From Pollenia angustigena (taxonomy: Eukaryota > Arthropoda > Insecta > Diptera > Polleniidae): a DNA stretch of 64,000 nucleotides. The notes beneath the pieces were generated by a model. The model did no database searches. It saw only the letters and a list, made by a program, of their open reading frames with translations, and was not told the origin of the DNA. A program made the translations under genes and the position numbers. The stretch is taken from contig OV884059.1 in assembly GCA_930367215.1 (NCBI GenBank), positions 160,702,511 to 160,766,510 of the forward strand. Reading direction: 5' to 3'. The first letter of the stretch is position 1. The number at the start of each line of letters is the position of its first letter. Shown one piece after another: positions 1 to 12,532 of this stretch.

Positions 1-416
1 TTGCACAACAATTAGTAACAAAAACTATAGTTTTATAATTTTATAGTCCGTTTGACTATACAATACAATAAAGCCATCATGGATCGAAATCGGGTAAAAA
101 CTAATAATCCTATAAAAAAAAAACACTGATGGACCGTTATCTGATAAATGTGGAGAAAACTGAGTTCATATTCGGCTTTAGCATACCAAAAAACAGTAGA
201 ATCAGTATGAATTGTTTACAAATTTTCAAAACGTTGGACATACCATTTTTCAGGGTTCATTAAAGTTACTATAGTGGGTGTGCGATCAGAAGTTAATTCA
301 AGGGCTTCCACACAAAGCATTTTTAACCACGCCAAAATCGGCCATCTCACTTAGTCTCAATTGAGAAATTGTGTTGAATAAAACTCGACCCTTTGGTGTT
401 ATAAGACGTGAACTCA
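1..416. other. Intergenic or intronic AT-rich DNA
   Basis: I see no open frame of note, RNA gene or repeat end here. It is ordinary AT-rich flank to the transposable element that starts at 417. Confidence 0.5.
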
Positions 417-1203
417 CCCAACAAACACGGAGGTTTGATTTCAAATTGAAAATGATTTGATATCAAAAGTTTTCTCAAACGACAAACGTTTGATAATGAT
501 TTGAAAATCATTTGAAAATCATAGCGTTCTCAACAAAAAGGGGAAATTATTTTCCAATTGAAAAATGCCTTTATTTTCAACTTGCTTTCAAACGTAATTC
601 TCAAATGTTTTTCAAATGTGGATTATTATACAATGTGGAATATAAATAAAAATACTTTATTTTTTTAATTAAAATTTATTATTTATTTAAATAAACTTTG
701 AGATAAACATTCGGCACCATAGTTTAAAGATGAAATAATGTTCTTTCCGTCCTCTAATTCTTGGAAAGACAAACTACTTGGCTCCCTTTTATTTTGAGGA
801 TTACAGCCCCGCGATCGTTCAACAAACTTTCTCCACTTTCCCGTTTTATTTTCCTTTTTTTCGCATTTTTAATCATTACTCACAAATAAATTTTATTTTT
901 CAAAAATTTATTTTTAATAGTAAACACATGTAACCACAAAGTAAAAAATGTATCTATAATCGCCATTTTTAATGATCACATTTATTTTTCGCTTTAGTAT
1001 TGCCAAGTTTATTTTTGATTGGAATTTAACATTTGACAAACATTTGACATCAAATTGATAAAACATTTGATATCAAATGTTTATTTTCAAATCATTATGA
1101 ATTTAAATGTTAAATCAAACATTTGAAAAACGTTTGAGAATTGTGTTTGATGTCAAATGATAAAGTTATTTCATATCAAAGGTTTGACTTCGTGTTTGTT
1201 GGG
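417..1203. mobile_element. MITE with CCCAACAAACACG terminal inverted repeats
   Basis: The left end reads CCCAACAAACACG (417-429) and the right end is its exact reverse complement (1191-1203). Inside, short motifs around CAAACGTTTGA, TTTGATATCAAA and ATTTGAAAATCA recur in both orientations, mainly within about 150 bases of each end and again in the right third, as is usual for subterminal transposase-binding repeats. There is no coding capacity. The bases outside both ends are CA, so a 2-bp duplication is possible. The same TIR core (CCCAACAAACA) bounds 17637-18836, where it is flanked by TA and encloses a mariner-type transposase relic. That suggests this element was mobilised by a mariner-like source. 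Confidence 0.75.
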
Positions 1204-3332
1204 CAGTAGGTAGCGTTGTTATCACCAGCAGACAGAAAACTGCGGCCTAGTGATTTATAATATTGGCTTTTTGCAATTGTGTATGTAGATGGACAGTTTA
1301 ATGATAGAATTACTAAGTTTCGATTAAACTCTTAAATAAAATGTTTTTTCTCGAAGATAGTCTTCACAAAAGTCACACTTTAGAAAATGTTTGATTCAAG
1401 CTCTTATTAAAATGATTTAACCCCCACAATCTCTACCGAGGGAGGCTCGGTATTTTAAACGTATTTCAAGCAAAAAATTCATAGTAAATTAAGCAAATGC
1501 CGTACTCCTACGCTTTTCTATTATCAAAATTAAATAGAATTCAAATGTGAAACTTATACATCCAATTGCTAAAGGATGCAAAACTTATGCAAATAAAGTA
1601 CATGCAACAAACTTCAAACAAGACAAACATTTTACTAACTTGAAACTTAGAATCCTCTGTTTGTTGGGTATTAAACGGAAACACATTCATATACTTGCAT
1701 ACCAATGCACTTCTATACACACGTATAAAAAATAATAAATTTAAGTAGCGTGTGTGTGTGTTTTCTATGAAGAGTATCATTATTTCCAGTCTCTTGGTGC
1801 TGCCATTACAAACACCACTAACTCTTTTTTCTCACACAAACAAACAAACAAACAATTTTGTACGTACTGTTTATAGATTATTTTTACCCTTTTGCCGTTC
1901 CAATTGTTTTGTGGTTCAATGTCTGTTTTATATTATTTCGTCTCTGGTATTTTTATATAAAAATTTTTACTGGTCTCTTTGCACAAAAAAAAAACTTATA
2001 GAGAGTAAAATATCACCGAAACAATTGTGGTTGTAGCTTTGAGTTTTTTCTTTTTTTATTTGGTTGGGTTCTGGTTCATTGATGAGTAAGTGTTCCATGT
2101 AGAGAAAATTTATGATAGAAGATTTTGATTTAAAACATGACCATTTTACACTGACTGAATACCCACTTGCATTTGTACGAATGTGTGATGTGTTTCATAG
2201 TTCACAGATTAAATTGCCACAAAAGTTTCAATACACATTGATCATTGTTTTTCAATGAATGCTTTAGCTTTTTGTTGACTTTCGGAAGAGAGTTCAGTAA
2301 ATATTTAAAAATACTGATACAGGCATGTTTTTGAATTGTCAAAAAGGATATACAACATAAATATTTTAAAAATTTTATTTTAGTTTTACCTATCGTAATT
2401 TTATGTAAAATTATTCTTATTTTCAATTTATTGTTTTGTTTACTTCATGGAAAATATTTTATTTAGATGTGCAACTTTTTGAATTTCAATGTGTAACATT
2501 TTTAATTATTTGTAACATAAATCTACTATTTAGGAATAATTTAATTACAACAAAGCCTTTGAAGAAATTAAGTATTTTTCAACACTCTTCATTGATGTTT
2601 CTTATGGTGTTTTCTTTTCTAAAAAATAATGATGCATTATAGTTGTGTAATATATTTATTAGGTTACACGAACCCTTACAAACTGATACATTTTTCTTAA
2701 TTACAATGGAACAAAATAATAGCTACGTTTTACACTCAACACTAATGTGTATTTAGCGTGTTAAATATTGAATGCAAAGTTTGTACTAAAAGCGATATTC
2801 ACCACGCTTGTAGCAATTTTCAACATTAAATTTGCCTACAATTCCAATAAGCGTTAACAGCACTGATTTCCAATAATTAATGTCAGCTGTTATTAAAAAT
2901 TTTGCGACAAAAAAATTATAATTATTAAATAAAAGTAAAACAAACGAAAAACAAAAAGTTTTTATATCCATCACAATATAACTAAAAATCTCAATATAAC
3001 GCAAACTGTCCGCAAACACAAGAAAAAAAAAAAAATACTTGCTTGCATAAAAAAGTACTTTTCGCAGATGCAAAAAAGGGTATTATCTCACACTCAGTTA
3101 TAAATACGGGTAAGAAATGGAACAAATTTGCCATTTATTGTTGCAACATGTTTAGAAAGGAAAACGACAACTTCTCACATTGTTGCATATATTTTTAGAA
3201 TAGAACAAAAACGCGCACGAATCGTAGCATATATGAAACATTATTGTCAGAAAAGAAAACACCATTAGCCTTTTGAAATTTGTTTAGCTAAATTAACCCG
3301 TAAACACACACAAGCTATTAGAAAGTTACTTA
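1204..3332. other. No gene recognised; AT-rich
   Basis: Short open frames here are low-complexity and AT-driven. A lone TIR-like end (GTTTGTTGGG followed by TA, about 1659-1670) matches the ends of the 417-1203 element without a visible partner. A short (GT)n tract lies near 1749-1762. Nothing else is supported. Confidence 0.45.
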
Positions 3333-3640
3333 TGGCTAAAAAATCAGCGAGTGTTGAAACGGTGGTTTAGTTGAACTGAACTTAAATTTATAAGAAGTTT
3401 AAACTCAGCAGCTGTAAATCAGAGCGTCATAGAGTAGAGACAAAAAACTGTTTTCTTTTTATATGTAGTTTTATACTACAAAGAGGAATGCAATTGTATT
3501 TTTTTTGCAAAATACCACTGTACATCGATTTCTTGCACAAAGTGAAAACTAAAAAATTTTGAATTTTCTCTCTTTAGAGGAACCAGTGCGATATGTAGTT
3601 TAACAAATAATATTGTGGCGACACTACGCCCAATAAAGTA
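3333..3640 (+). repeat. Decayed copy of the TGGCTAATAAATCA MITE family
   Basis: After a TTA, the sequence TGGCTAAAAAATCAG and the following bases (gtttagttgaactgaactta) match the left part of the intact element at 34402-34639. A second match (ATATGTAG, then GTGGCGACAC) occurs near 3590-3630. The right terminal repeat is missing, and foreign sequence separates the two matching parts. Confidence 0.45.
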
Positions 3641-4038
3641 GGCTTATAAAAGAAATTACCTTAGACTAACGTTTTCAAATTCTCCCCTGCCGGTTACGGC
3701 GTACTCCCACAAGAAAGCATCTTGGGCCCTCTATTATACATACGTCATTATTCTTAAAAAATAAAACAGGTTTATAAAAGTCTTATGAATACCATATTCG
3801 GCAGGCATCATAAGAGATGTCCGCCTATGACAGAAGTACACATTTTATAGTGATACATTTCATTAATGAGCTGTTGAGTTTCAAAATTACTCTCAAAGTT
3901 TTTTTGTATGTTAAAATGTGAAAAAGTCGTCTCTGAGTCCTCTTTATAATTAAGTATAATTCTAACGGGCCCATGCTTCATCATAAGAATTTATGGAATC
4001 AGATATTTCTTGATGTATCTCGTCTTCAGACTTACTAA

Positions 4039-4762
4039 CAGTGCTGTGGAGTCGTTAAAAATAGTTCTAACTCCGACTCCATCCGCTGAAATTTTTTAAG
4101 TCTGACTCCGACTTTAACTTGGACTTCTACTCTAACCTTGATGCTAAATGTATATGGGACTGGTCCTTATTTGACTTTAAACCAGCGGTCATCACAAAGA
4201 GAGACAGTTAAAAATGTGTATGTAGTGGTTAGTGAAAAGAGAGGAAAATAAATTTACTCGTTTGAGACATTAACTATGTGTTTTGTTCTTGTTTTTTTTT
4301 AATTATGGCTTTTTACAATTGTTTCGTTAACCTTCGAGTTGTGTGTGCGTGAAATTCACGAAAATTGCTCGGCCCCCGGGGCATAGCGTGATGACCGTTG
4401 CTTTAAACTCTTTTTTTAGTGCGGTTACCTTTAAAATAGTTAAATATAGCAAAAAATGATTCTGTAAAAATTTCAAATCATATTTTATTTTAAATCTAAC
4501 ACTTCCCGCATTGAGTTTTAATATAATTATTAAGTTATGTAAAGTGGACTAGTCCTTATTTTCTGACTTCAACATTTTTAAAGCAGGCCCTCTTAAAATT
4601 TTTTTTTTTATTGGAAAATATTAAAAATTTAGTTTTAAATTTTTTATGCCGAAAAATTTTGGAGTTGGAGTCGCTAGTTTTTGTGGGTACTTCGAATCCG
4701 ACTCCGATAAAAAAAAACCTCAAATCCGAACCTACAACTCTTACTCCGGCTACACAGCCCTG
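4039..4762. mobile_element. Non-autonomous hAT element, 724 bp
   Basis: The ends are CAGTGCTGTGGAGTCG on the left and, read inward from the right, CAGGGCTGTGTAGCCGGA. The subterminal regions are rich in GACTCCGA-type repeats. Flanks are cttactaa (4031-4038) and cttacttc (4763-4770), matching at the first six of eight positions, which fits a worn 8-bp hAT target duplication. CAG-starting ends are typical of hAT elements. No transposase frame survives. The last 20 bases of the window (GACTCCGA near 63983) may be the start of a relative. Confidence 0.75.
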
Positions 4763-4833
4763 CTTACTTCTATCCACCACTGCGCTTAAATTTAATATTT
4801 CAATACAGTCATCTTCAGTTTAAACGCTTTCAG

Positions 4834-5034
4834 CTAGTTAAAAAAAAAATCGTCAAAGTCATTTGATTGACCCAACATTTCTTTAAAATTTGCATACGTT
4901 TCCAGTGAAATATCATCCCGGGCTTCAGTATCTGAAAGACTATAACAAGCTGATGAGAATCCAGCTTTCCGAAAGCCATTTTGTTGTTCTAAAGTAGACA
5001 AGCTTAAGAAAAAACTTCCACAAAGATATAGCAA
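4834..5034 (-). pseudogene. Possible pogo/Tigger-type transposase C-terminal shred
   Basis: A 66-residue frame contains the string GFRKAGFS followed by an acidic tail (SDTEARDDISLE). Pogo/Tigger-class DDE transposases often end with an NCFRKAGF motif and an acidic tail. Only that short motif supports the call. No catalytic region, terminal repeats or companion fragments were found, and the frame could be chance. It sits just outside the hAT element ending at 4762. Confidence 0.25.
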
Positions 5035-7069
5035 TCCTCAATACATGAGTCTGTAACTTTTGTTTTAACAGGGCAACCACCAATTTAATTCGGTACGTTA
5101 TGAGAAATATTTTGAAAAAAAAAACTAATGAACAAATTTCATCAACAAAATGTAGCCGATTATGGAAGCTGTCCGGATTTAGGAGGTTACCGGCTATGGG
5201 AGATTTAACCGTAATTCTAAATAACTTTTGGAATCAAAAAAGTAAACATTTTACTTTTGGTTACGCCGCAATATAATTAAAAAATCACTAAAAAAATTAA
5301 TCTCTTTTTGAGAATTGTATCTGGCAACTCCCTAGTCAAAAGGAGTGAACGTTTCCAGTGTATAAAATCTCATCAGAACTATAGTTCTCAAGAAATACAA
5401 ACTACTTAAAATAACTGTACTTTAGATTTCTTTCCAGCAAATTGTTACACAAAATAGAAATATCAGTACATTTATGCACATACTCATGCAAAACGCAGGA
5501 AAAAACATAAAATAACAATTGGTTTACATTATCTCAGGCTTAAAATGTATTATTTAAAGTGTTAACAAAACAACTGCACTTTGGCTACAATTCAACGCCT
5601 TTTTTGGTGAGCATAGTATGTTTGGGCCACAGAGAAAGAGAATTTTATTTCCTTTTTGCTGTTTGTGTACAAATATATGTATACATACGTACAAACTAAG
5701 AGTTAAGGAGTGTAATAGAAGAAAATCAAACCGATAACTTAACCCAAAGACTTTTTTTTCCTTTTTTTTGTATCTGCCATTCTGTTTGTTATTTAGCTTT
5801 TTTACAATTTTCGTTTGTTATTTTTGTAGTACGAAAGTAAATTTTCGAGTTTTATTTGTAAAAGTTCTTTCAGTTCTTATAACAACAAGGAAGTAAGCTA
5901 CGTAAAGCCAAAAGTTTGTCCATACTCTTATACTTGAGATTTTGTTTCCCTCTAACTGCTTCGTAGAAAGTTTTCTTTTGCCTGTATCTTTATTTAGCCT
6001 TGTTAGAGTAGTGGTAGCAATTCCTAATGCCTGGGTATGGATGTGTTCTTGTTAGTGACTTCCCTTTATGGCTTATTTTGTAGAAGTTAAGTTGAATTTT
6101 TACAGCCACTTCTTGTCTTTCAAAACTATAATGGCCGTTGTAATTGTAGTAGTGTTTAGTGGTATATTTGTATATGTGTGTGTGCTTAAAAACGAGTTGG
6201 TATTAGTAGTTATTTTTGTCTAGTAAATTTAGCTTTTATTTATATTTATTTATTATCGTTTTTGTTGCTTTCACTTGATTGTCTTTTTTTGCCCCTCCGT
6301 TGGTGTTGGTTATTGTGGTTTTGCTTTAACAATTTCCTTATTGTTATTATTTTGGCTAAAAAGCCAATGCTTTTTACTTACTATCAACTATTATTGTTAG
6401 TTGAACCAAAAACGGCGGAAGAATAAAATCTTCTTTTCTTATTTCTATTACATATTTTTTATTTTATTTATTCATGTCTAAATGTCATTGTTGAAGTATT
6501 TGCATTACTCGTAGTTAGTTGGTGAATAAGTGTGTAGATGTTGGGGAGATGGTGTTCCTTTCCTTTCTTTTTCTTGTGTTTTTTATTTAATATTGCAACA
6601 TCTGCTCACGGTGCATTTATTATTTGCTATTATTGCATTCTTATCATTGCTTTCTCCTTAAATGTTTTTGGTGTACATTTTCAACATTCCTTTAGAAATG
6701 GCGGATAAAAAGGTGTTTTTTTTTGGTCTTTTGCTAAAAAAATGTACAAAACGCTGTAATTTATGCAAAATGGTTTCATTGTTAAAACAAAGTACTAGTT
6801 TGAGTCAAAAGAAAAAGGAAATAAATAAATTGCTGAAATTTTATATTAAAAATTTGTAATAAAAAAAATATTTTTTACCTAAAAGTTCTTTTTAACTTTT
6901 TTTTAATGCAAAAAATCAGATTAAGGGTTAAGTAAGCTTTTTTAAAGGAAACATTTCTTAACTATTTTTTAAATATTAGATAATTTTTTAGAAATAGTTT
7001 TAAGTTACAGAAGAACTAATTTTATTTTAACAGATTTTTTTTTTGGTAAATTAAATTTTATTAAATACC
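5035..7069. other. No gene recognised; AT-rich
   Basis: Low-complexity T-rich and A-rich sequence with no terminal repeats, coding signal or RNA gene that I can support. A hexanucleotide GGTGTACA-type similarity to nearby repeats is too short to interpret. Confidence 0.4.
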
Positions 7070-8083
7070 AGCTGGCCCGGCAAACATTGTTTTGCCACAT
7101 AACTTATTTCTTTCAGATGTAACAGTGTCTGCTAGCCAAATTTTAAGAAAAAATTATAGGCTATAGTTCTTTCCAGATTTACACTATTTGCCTGCCCGAT
7201 TTCAAGAAAATTAATTGTTTAGTTAAGAAGATATAAGGAAGCGGAGCTTTTACCCCTCTTGCCCTATTTAATGCCCTGTCCTCTTTCCGATGTTACAGTG
7301 TATGCATGCCAAATTTTAAGAAACCTGGTTGATTAGCTAAGAAGATAGAGGGAGGGAGCTTTTACCCCTCTTGCTCTATTTTACGCTCTAAATAATAAAA
7401 ACTATAGGCGATAGTTCTTTCCAAAAATCGGTTTATTAGTTACGAAGATATAGGGAGGGGGAGCTTTTAGCCCTCTTACCCTATTTCACACCCTATTCCC
7501 TATTCTCTTTCAGATGTTACATTGTCTGCATGCCAAATTCTAAGAAAATCGGTTGATTAGTTTAGAAGATTAGGGAGTGGGAGCTTTTACCCCTACTGCC
7601 CTCTAGCCCTCTAGCTCGTTTCGAGTCATTTTCAGTGGCGCCACCTGACTGAAATTGGTCATATCAACTTATAAACCTTCGCCGGCTCATGCTCAACAAC
7701 TTTGCTAAAGATCATAGCATCTTCAAATGCAGAGTTTAGGATTTAATTCATACTGAGTAATTTTCAATGGCGCCACCTATTTCTTCTTACTTGGTCAGAG
7801 ACCATTCCGAATTGGTACGAATCATCGAAATCGGTCCAGCTGTTCTTTAGTTATAAGCGTAGTTAAGCAATATGTCAAAATTTCGCGCAAAATAACTTTT
7901 ATTTAAAAAACATACCACAATAGTGCTTATGTGTCTTACACATGAAAATACCGCAAAGTGTACCGTTGATACGTGCGCCAACTGGAGGTCGTAATTTTGT
8001 AAAAATTTCAATATAATTCGGTACATGGACTCTAAATGGTACAAGGACAAGGACACACCTAGAGCAAAAGCATGGTAAAATAT
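7070..8083 (+). repeat. Degenerate interspersed repeat with internal tandem units
   Basis: It opens with AGCTGGCCCGGCAAACATTG, the widespread insect 'agctgacccggcaaac' motif also seen at 12533. From about 7100 to 7600 a unit of roughly 100-170 bases recurs about four times. Each unit carries a GATGTTACA-like string, ATGCCAAATTTTAAGAAA, GGTTGATTAG, AAGATATAGGGAG and GGAGCTTTTACCCCTC. Downstream come two 'ttttcagtggcgccacct' blocks (7630 and 7769). The right end is cut by the palindromic element at 8084. The family is probably derived from a transposable element, but I cannot name its class. Confidence 0.55.
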
Positions 8084-8499
8084 GGTCACCTTCAACAAAA
8101 AAATTTTTAAAGAAAATTTTAAACATTTTATGTATAATTTTACCATATATTATATTACCGATAACTATATTATGATTAAAAAAGTTTTTATCTTGAAGCC
8201 ACAACCATATTATGGTTGCCTCTGACCATGTTATGGCTAAAAATAACTAACATATGTTAAACACTTATAATAGAAAATGGTTGGTTTTCAACTACAGAAT
8301 GTTGCTCTTGGAAGAGAAGAAAATACTTCTGTTAATTTTAAAAATAACCATTTAACCATCACATGCATATGGTTGCCTCATAATAAGGTTGTGGCTTCTT
8401 GAAGATGGACTTATTTAGCCATAATATGGTTATCGGTGACACTAACATGGTTATATTAAACACAATTTTTTTTTAAAAGTAGTTTTGTTGAAGGTGACC
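8084..8499. mobile_element. Palindromic MITE, GGTCACCTTCAACAAAA ends
   Basis: The two ends, GGTCACCTTCAAC and GTTGAAGGTGACC, are perfect inverted copies. The similarity continues inward imperfectly through blocks such as CACAACCATATTATGGTTGCC, so most of the 416 bases can fold back on themselves. There is no coding capacity. It separates the repeat at 7070-8083 from the one at 8500-9045. Confidence 0.75.
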
Positions 8500-9045
8500 G
8501 ACAAATTAAATTGTCTTTATGCCCATTAATAATTTTATTATGTTAATATTAAGATTCAATTTGGTCCAAACTTATTTGATCTAAATCACCTTACAAAATT
8601 GTATTGGAATCTGTCAATATTTGAATAGAGCTCCCATACGAATACTATACTATACTCCCAAAAAAATCTCTTAATGCCATAAAATCCTTATAAATATTGG
8701 TATTGCCATACAAATTAGCAACAATAACTTTTTCAATAGCTACTATGCCATGACAAAATGTTGTACTGGTAGGTCCAAAATTAAGCATAGGTCCCATATA
8801 AATCACCTTTTTCTTAAATCACTTGAATGCAAACAAAACTCATATAGATACAGATATCTAAATAATATTCGGCACAAAGAACTTTTACATTAGGACCCAT
8901 GTAAAAGTTCTTTGTGCCTCATGACATAATTTCGTTCTGACGTGTCCCATAAAGGGTACACTTTTAAAAATTTGTTTTGTGAGCTGTGGTGTAAAGTATC
9001 ATATGGTCGGGCTTGACCGACTATATTTTCTAACTTGATTATCGT
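8500..9045 (+). repeat. Interspersed repeat ending ATGGTCGGGCTTGACC (copy a)
   Basis: This copy has the family's middle (a 'ccaaacttatttgatc' block) and its conserved 3' end, ATATGGTCGGGCTTGACCGA followed by a CTATATTTTCT tail. Other copies lie at 32038-32650, 48930-49069 plus 50759-51100, 54475-54600 and, reversed, 34762-35330. The 5' end of fuller copies is TATACCCACACCAC. No protein is visible. The 5' part of this copy has been replaced by the MITE at 8084-8499. Confidence 0.6.
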
Positions 9046-11885
9046 TGAAGAAGTTTTTTTGGTCCTCGAAAACCATTGTTGTTCTACGACTTTTTCATAC
9101 TTGGCCTATACAAAAATGTACCGTTAGTTTTCTGAATCTGAAGATAATCGACCCTTAAGGCAGAATTAGTCTTTACTTTTTGTTTCTGTTCTGTGTTGTG
9201 TCGTTCTGTTACGAAATTTTAAACTTTTCAACTATTTATGACAAAGTTATTCGTTTTGCACCGACCATTGTTTTAAATTTGCAGAAATAAAATTTTATGA
9301 ATTCTTAAAATCAAAAACCAGTTTATATGAATATAAATATGAATTTTTTATTATTTATTTTGCTGTCACTTACAATTACTTAACAAGTTTTTGATTTTTT
9401 CTAATCAATTTCATAGGTTTTTTAATAACAAAAACAAATCAGCTGATTGTATATATTTTGCCTTAAGATAACAAAGGGCATTCAATGGCTGTTAAAAACA
9501 TTTAAGCGCAGAATTCCTATTTTGTTGAACAGAGTTCGATGAAAAATCTCCCTATATTTCACATACCTTGAAAAACAGTCCATTATACATGGGGCTTGAG
9601 GTAGCCAAACACGTCCCTGACACATTAAAAATAGTTGGGTATGTATATCTTAAAGTTGTCATATTGCTAAATATATTCTATCACAAATAATAAAAATAGC
9701 ACAAACGTAGAAATAACACAGGGTTAAGAACTTACTAATATTTACAGAAAGAAAGCAATCGAATCGTTCGAATCTTCTGTAATACGGTTTACTCCTTTCG
9801 CATTTCATACATCAAAATTGTGTTAAATAAAGTAAGAGTTTTGTAGTGTTAGCTCGAAACCGGTCTCCGCTTAATCCCGAAAGCATGTGCCATATCGAAA
9901 CTGTATTGTATTGTGTACAAATCGTAGAATTATATCTGGTCATAACGAGGTCGGTACAGTTTTAATGAATTATTTGTAATAAACACTAAAAAGATATTAA
10001 AGAAACGAAAAGTATATGGGCTACTTCAAATTTTTTGAGCACCTGCTGAAACCGACATACTATGTCTCTTATTTCGTTAAGTTTTATGAATTGAAAAAAA
10101 CGTTGTACAGGGTTTGGATGACTATACTTGAAGGATATGACGTGCAAAGTTTTACGTTGAAAAGTCCTCACCTTAAGAATTGGTGGTCATCTAAAATTCG
10201 AAAAATTAAAAAAACGACTTGAAACTTCCAAGAGTTTTTTTCATTCATTCCGTTTTCTTTGTAATAGTTTTAAGCTTTTAGATCCAAACCCATAAAAAAT
10301 ATAGTCACTAGACTTGGAGGATATGTCCACTAAAAAAAAATTTTTGATATCGCTGCTGCGTGAAAAGTTGCATTGTGTTTTAAAGTGAAACCAAAATTTT
10401 CCGAATTTTGAAATTTTTGAAGATTTTGCATAGAGTTTTTGCGCCGTTTAATAAAAATGAGTTTTAAGCGCAGAATTAAAAAAACTGCGTAATTTTATAA
10501 AGTTTGAGGTGTATCAAGTTGGTGTCAGTGCACCAATACCGTATCACGGACATCACAAACTTAAAAGAAATTAGCGTAAATTTTTTAAAAATGTATCTTT
10601 TTTGCGTCTGAATCTGAATTGCCTTTTAAGTTGGCTAGTGTATTGCGTGATGTGAGTAACTTCGTAAAGGGCACCTCCGAGGCGAAAACGCACTTTAAAA
10701 TTTTTAAACGCAAAAATTTTATGAACTTTTGAAAATTTTTGCAAAAAAACTATTTATTTTTAAGCTTTTTTTTATATCAAGCCATGTCATGGGAACATGT
10801 TTAGGTATCTAAATAGATTCTTCGCGACGGACTAAACTGATAAAGTGCAAAAAAAAATAATTTTTTTCAACCCTGGCGCGTGCAGCGGCAGTTTTTTCCA
10901 AACACATTTCGCTTTGTGACAACTGAAGCGCTGTATCAATTCCGCTCAAACGTACATCGAATAGAAGACTTTACTGAGCTTGATACTAAAATTGAAAACG
11001 CACCAAAAAATTTTAAGGATTTAAAATTTTATGGAGGAAACAAAATGTTTCTAACCTCAAAAAGCATCCTTGTATGAAATATTTGACTGGCGTTAGCCAA
11101 ATAGTTTTTTTTCCCAAAATATTGAAAATTATGTCTTATACTAGCCGTAATTTTGTAAAATGTTTAACAATAATTAGTATTGTGGTTATTTTGTTGAACT
11201 ATTTATGGTTTTTAATCCAAATTTTTAATATTTTTAATTAGGCTTAAGTTCATGAAATTTAATTTTTTATTAAATTATTTTTGTGAAGAAAAAAAAAAAA
11301 TATTAAAAAAAATATTAAACAATTTTAAATAAATTTTTACATGCATACACGATCAAAAAAAATTTTTTTATATTTTTTTTTCCAGTGTATTTTAAAAAGT
11401 ATTCAGCTTTTACAAATATTTTAGTGTGCTCAGAAAGCCCTTAAGGGGTATTATCCACACGCGTTATCCTTTTTCATTTTTTTTTAAATTTTAACTTTAA
11501 ACCGCAGTAAAATTTGCGCCGTGTAATAAAAATGATTAACGCGAACGGATTTCACATGCTCAAATATCGGTTTATACACACGCAAATCAACATTGATGTC
11601 AGACAAAAAAAAAAAATTTAAAAAAAATGTCTAGGTGTCGTAAATTTTTGAAGTTGCTCATATGCATATAATATATAATAGCATTATTATAGTATTTTAA
11701 CAAGGTCTTACAAAAAACTATTTTTAATATTAAGTTCCTATTTCACCAATTGTATTTAAATAACAATTTTTGTTTTTCATGTCAAAACGAAAACAAAATT
11801 ATATGAAAATCTATATTTAAATATGAATCGATATTTAAATACGGTTGGTCAAAAAACAGAGTTTTAGTATGATTAATGTTTGAGG
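9046..11885. other. No gene recognised; one shared repeat block
   Basis: Mostly AT-rich DNA with scattered AATTTTTGAAAATTTTTGC-type low complexity. Positions 11166-11230 (starting TAACAATAATTAGTATTGTG) are nearly the same as 15450-15515, so both are copies of one interspersed repeat. Just after it, TTAGGCTTAAGTTCATGAAA (about 11240) resembles the tail of the tRNA-derived repeat family (14407, 38597, 39083). Small frames at 10016-10222 and 10880-11077 have no recognisable content. Confidence 0.4.
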
Positions 11886-12206
11886 TACACCAATACCTCG
11901 CTTTGCGTCGTTTCGTTTTGCGTTTTTTCGAAGTTGCGTCGCTGCTGAATTAGTACTAATTTTCACTGTGCGTCGTTAGATTTTCGAAGTTGCGTTGTTT
12001 TGGGTTTGAGTCTTTAATTTTTTTTAATATTCTATTTTTTCTACAAGATGGCAACTACTTTTTAAAAAGTAGTTTTTTCGTTACCCTGGAACCTATCTTC
12101 GATCTTTACATGGTTTGCTATAGAAATTATAATTCACTTTGCGTCGTTTCAATTTGGGTCGCGTTTTTTTGGAACGTTACGACGACGCAAAGTGAGGTAT
12201 GGTGTA
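11886..12206. mobile_element. Short TIR element, TACACCA(A)TACCTC ends
   Basis: The left end TACACCAATACCTCGCTTTG is matched by the right end, which read inward is TACACCATACCTCACTTTGCG. Both are followed by GTCGT and more GCGTCG-type subterminal repeats, some of which also occur in the middle (near 11935, 11970 and 12135-12160). Length is about 321 bp with no coding capacity. No clear duplication was found. Confidence 0.65.
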
Positions 12207-12324
12207 TTCACAGATTGTTTTGGTGAAATAATTTGGTTCTATTATTAAGATTCTTTCAGATGGGTGTATTTAAAAAATAAAAAAAATAAATGAATGAAAA
12301 TTTATTGCTAATTTTTCTTTCTTG

Positions 12325-12410
12325 TCTGAACTGGGAATCGAACCCAGGTTTTACGGAAAGTTGCCCTGACGTTCCGATTGAATCCACACAATCTCTTCAG
12401 GGGGGTTTGC
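12325..12410 (-). repeat. Decayed tRNA-derived SINE-like module
   Basis: On the minus strand a perfect pol III B box (GGTTCGATTCC) is visible at about 12334-12345. The A-box side has decayed. Downstream sequence (a 'ttaaacatcaatcttt' block near 12458) matches the flanks of the better preserved modules at 14512 and 38928, so this is an old relative of that family. The insertion of extra bases and the loss of the A box rule out a working tRNA gene. Confidence 0.5.
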
Positions 12411-12532
12411 TGTTTAACACTCACTGTCATTGACAACGCCTGGCAGTCAAAAGTTAAACATCAATCTTTAAACCAAATTGTATTTTGACATTGGTAGCTC
12501 GAAATTTGCTTTAAATGATTATCTAGATACTA

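Noticed and set aside
1749..1762. (GT)n microsatellite
   Set aside because: Very short and ordinary.
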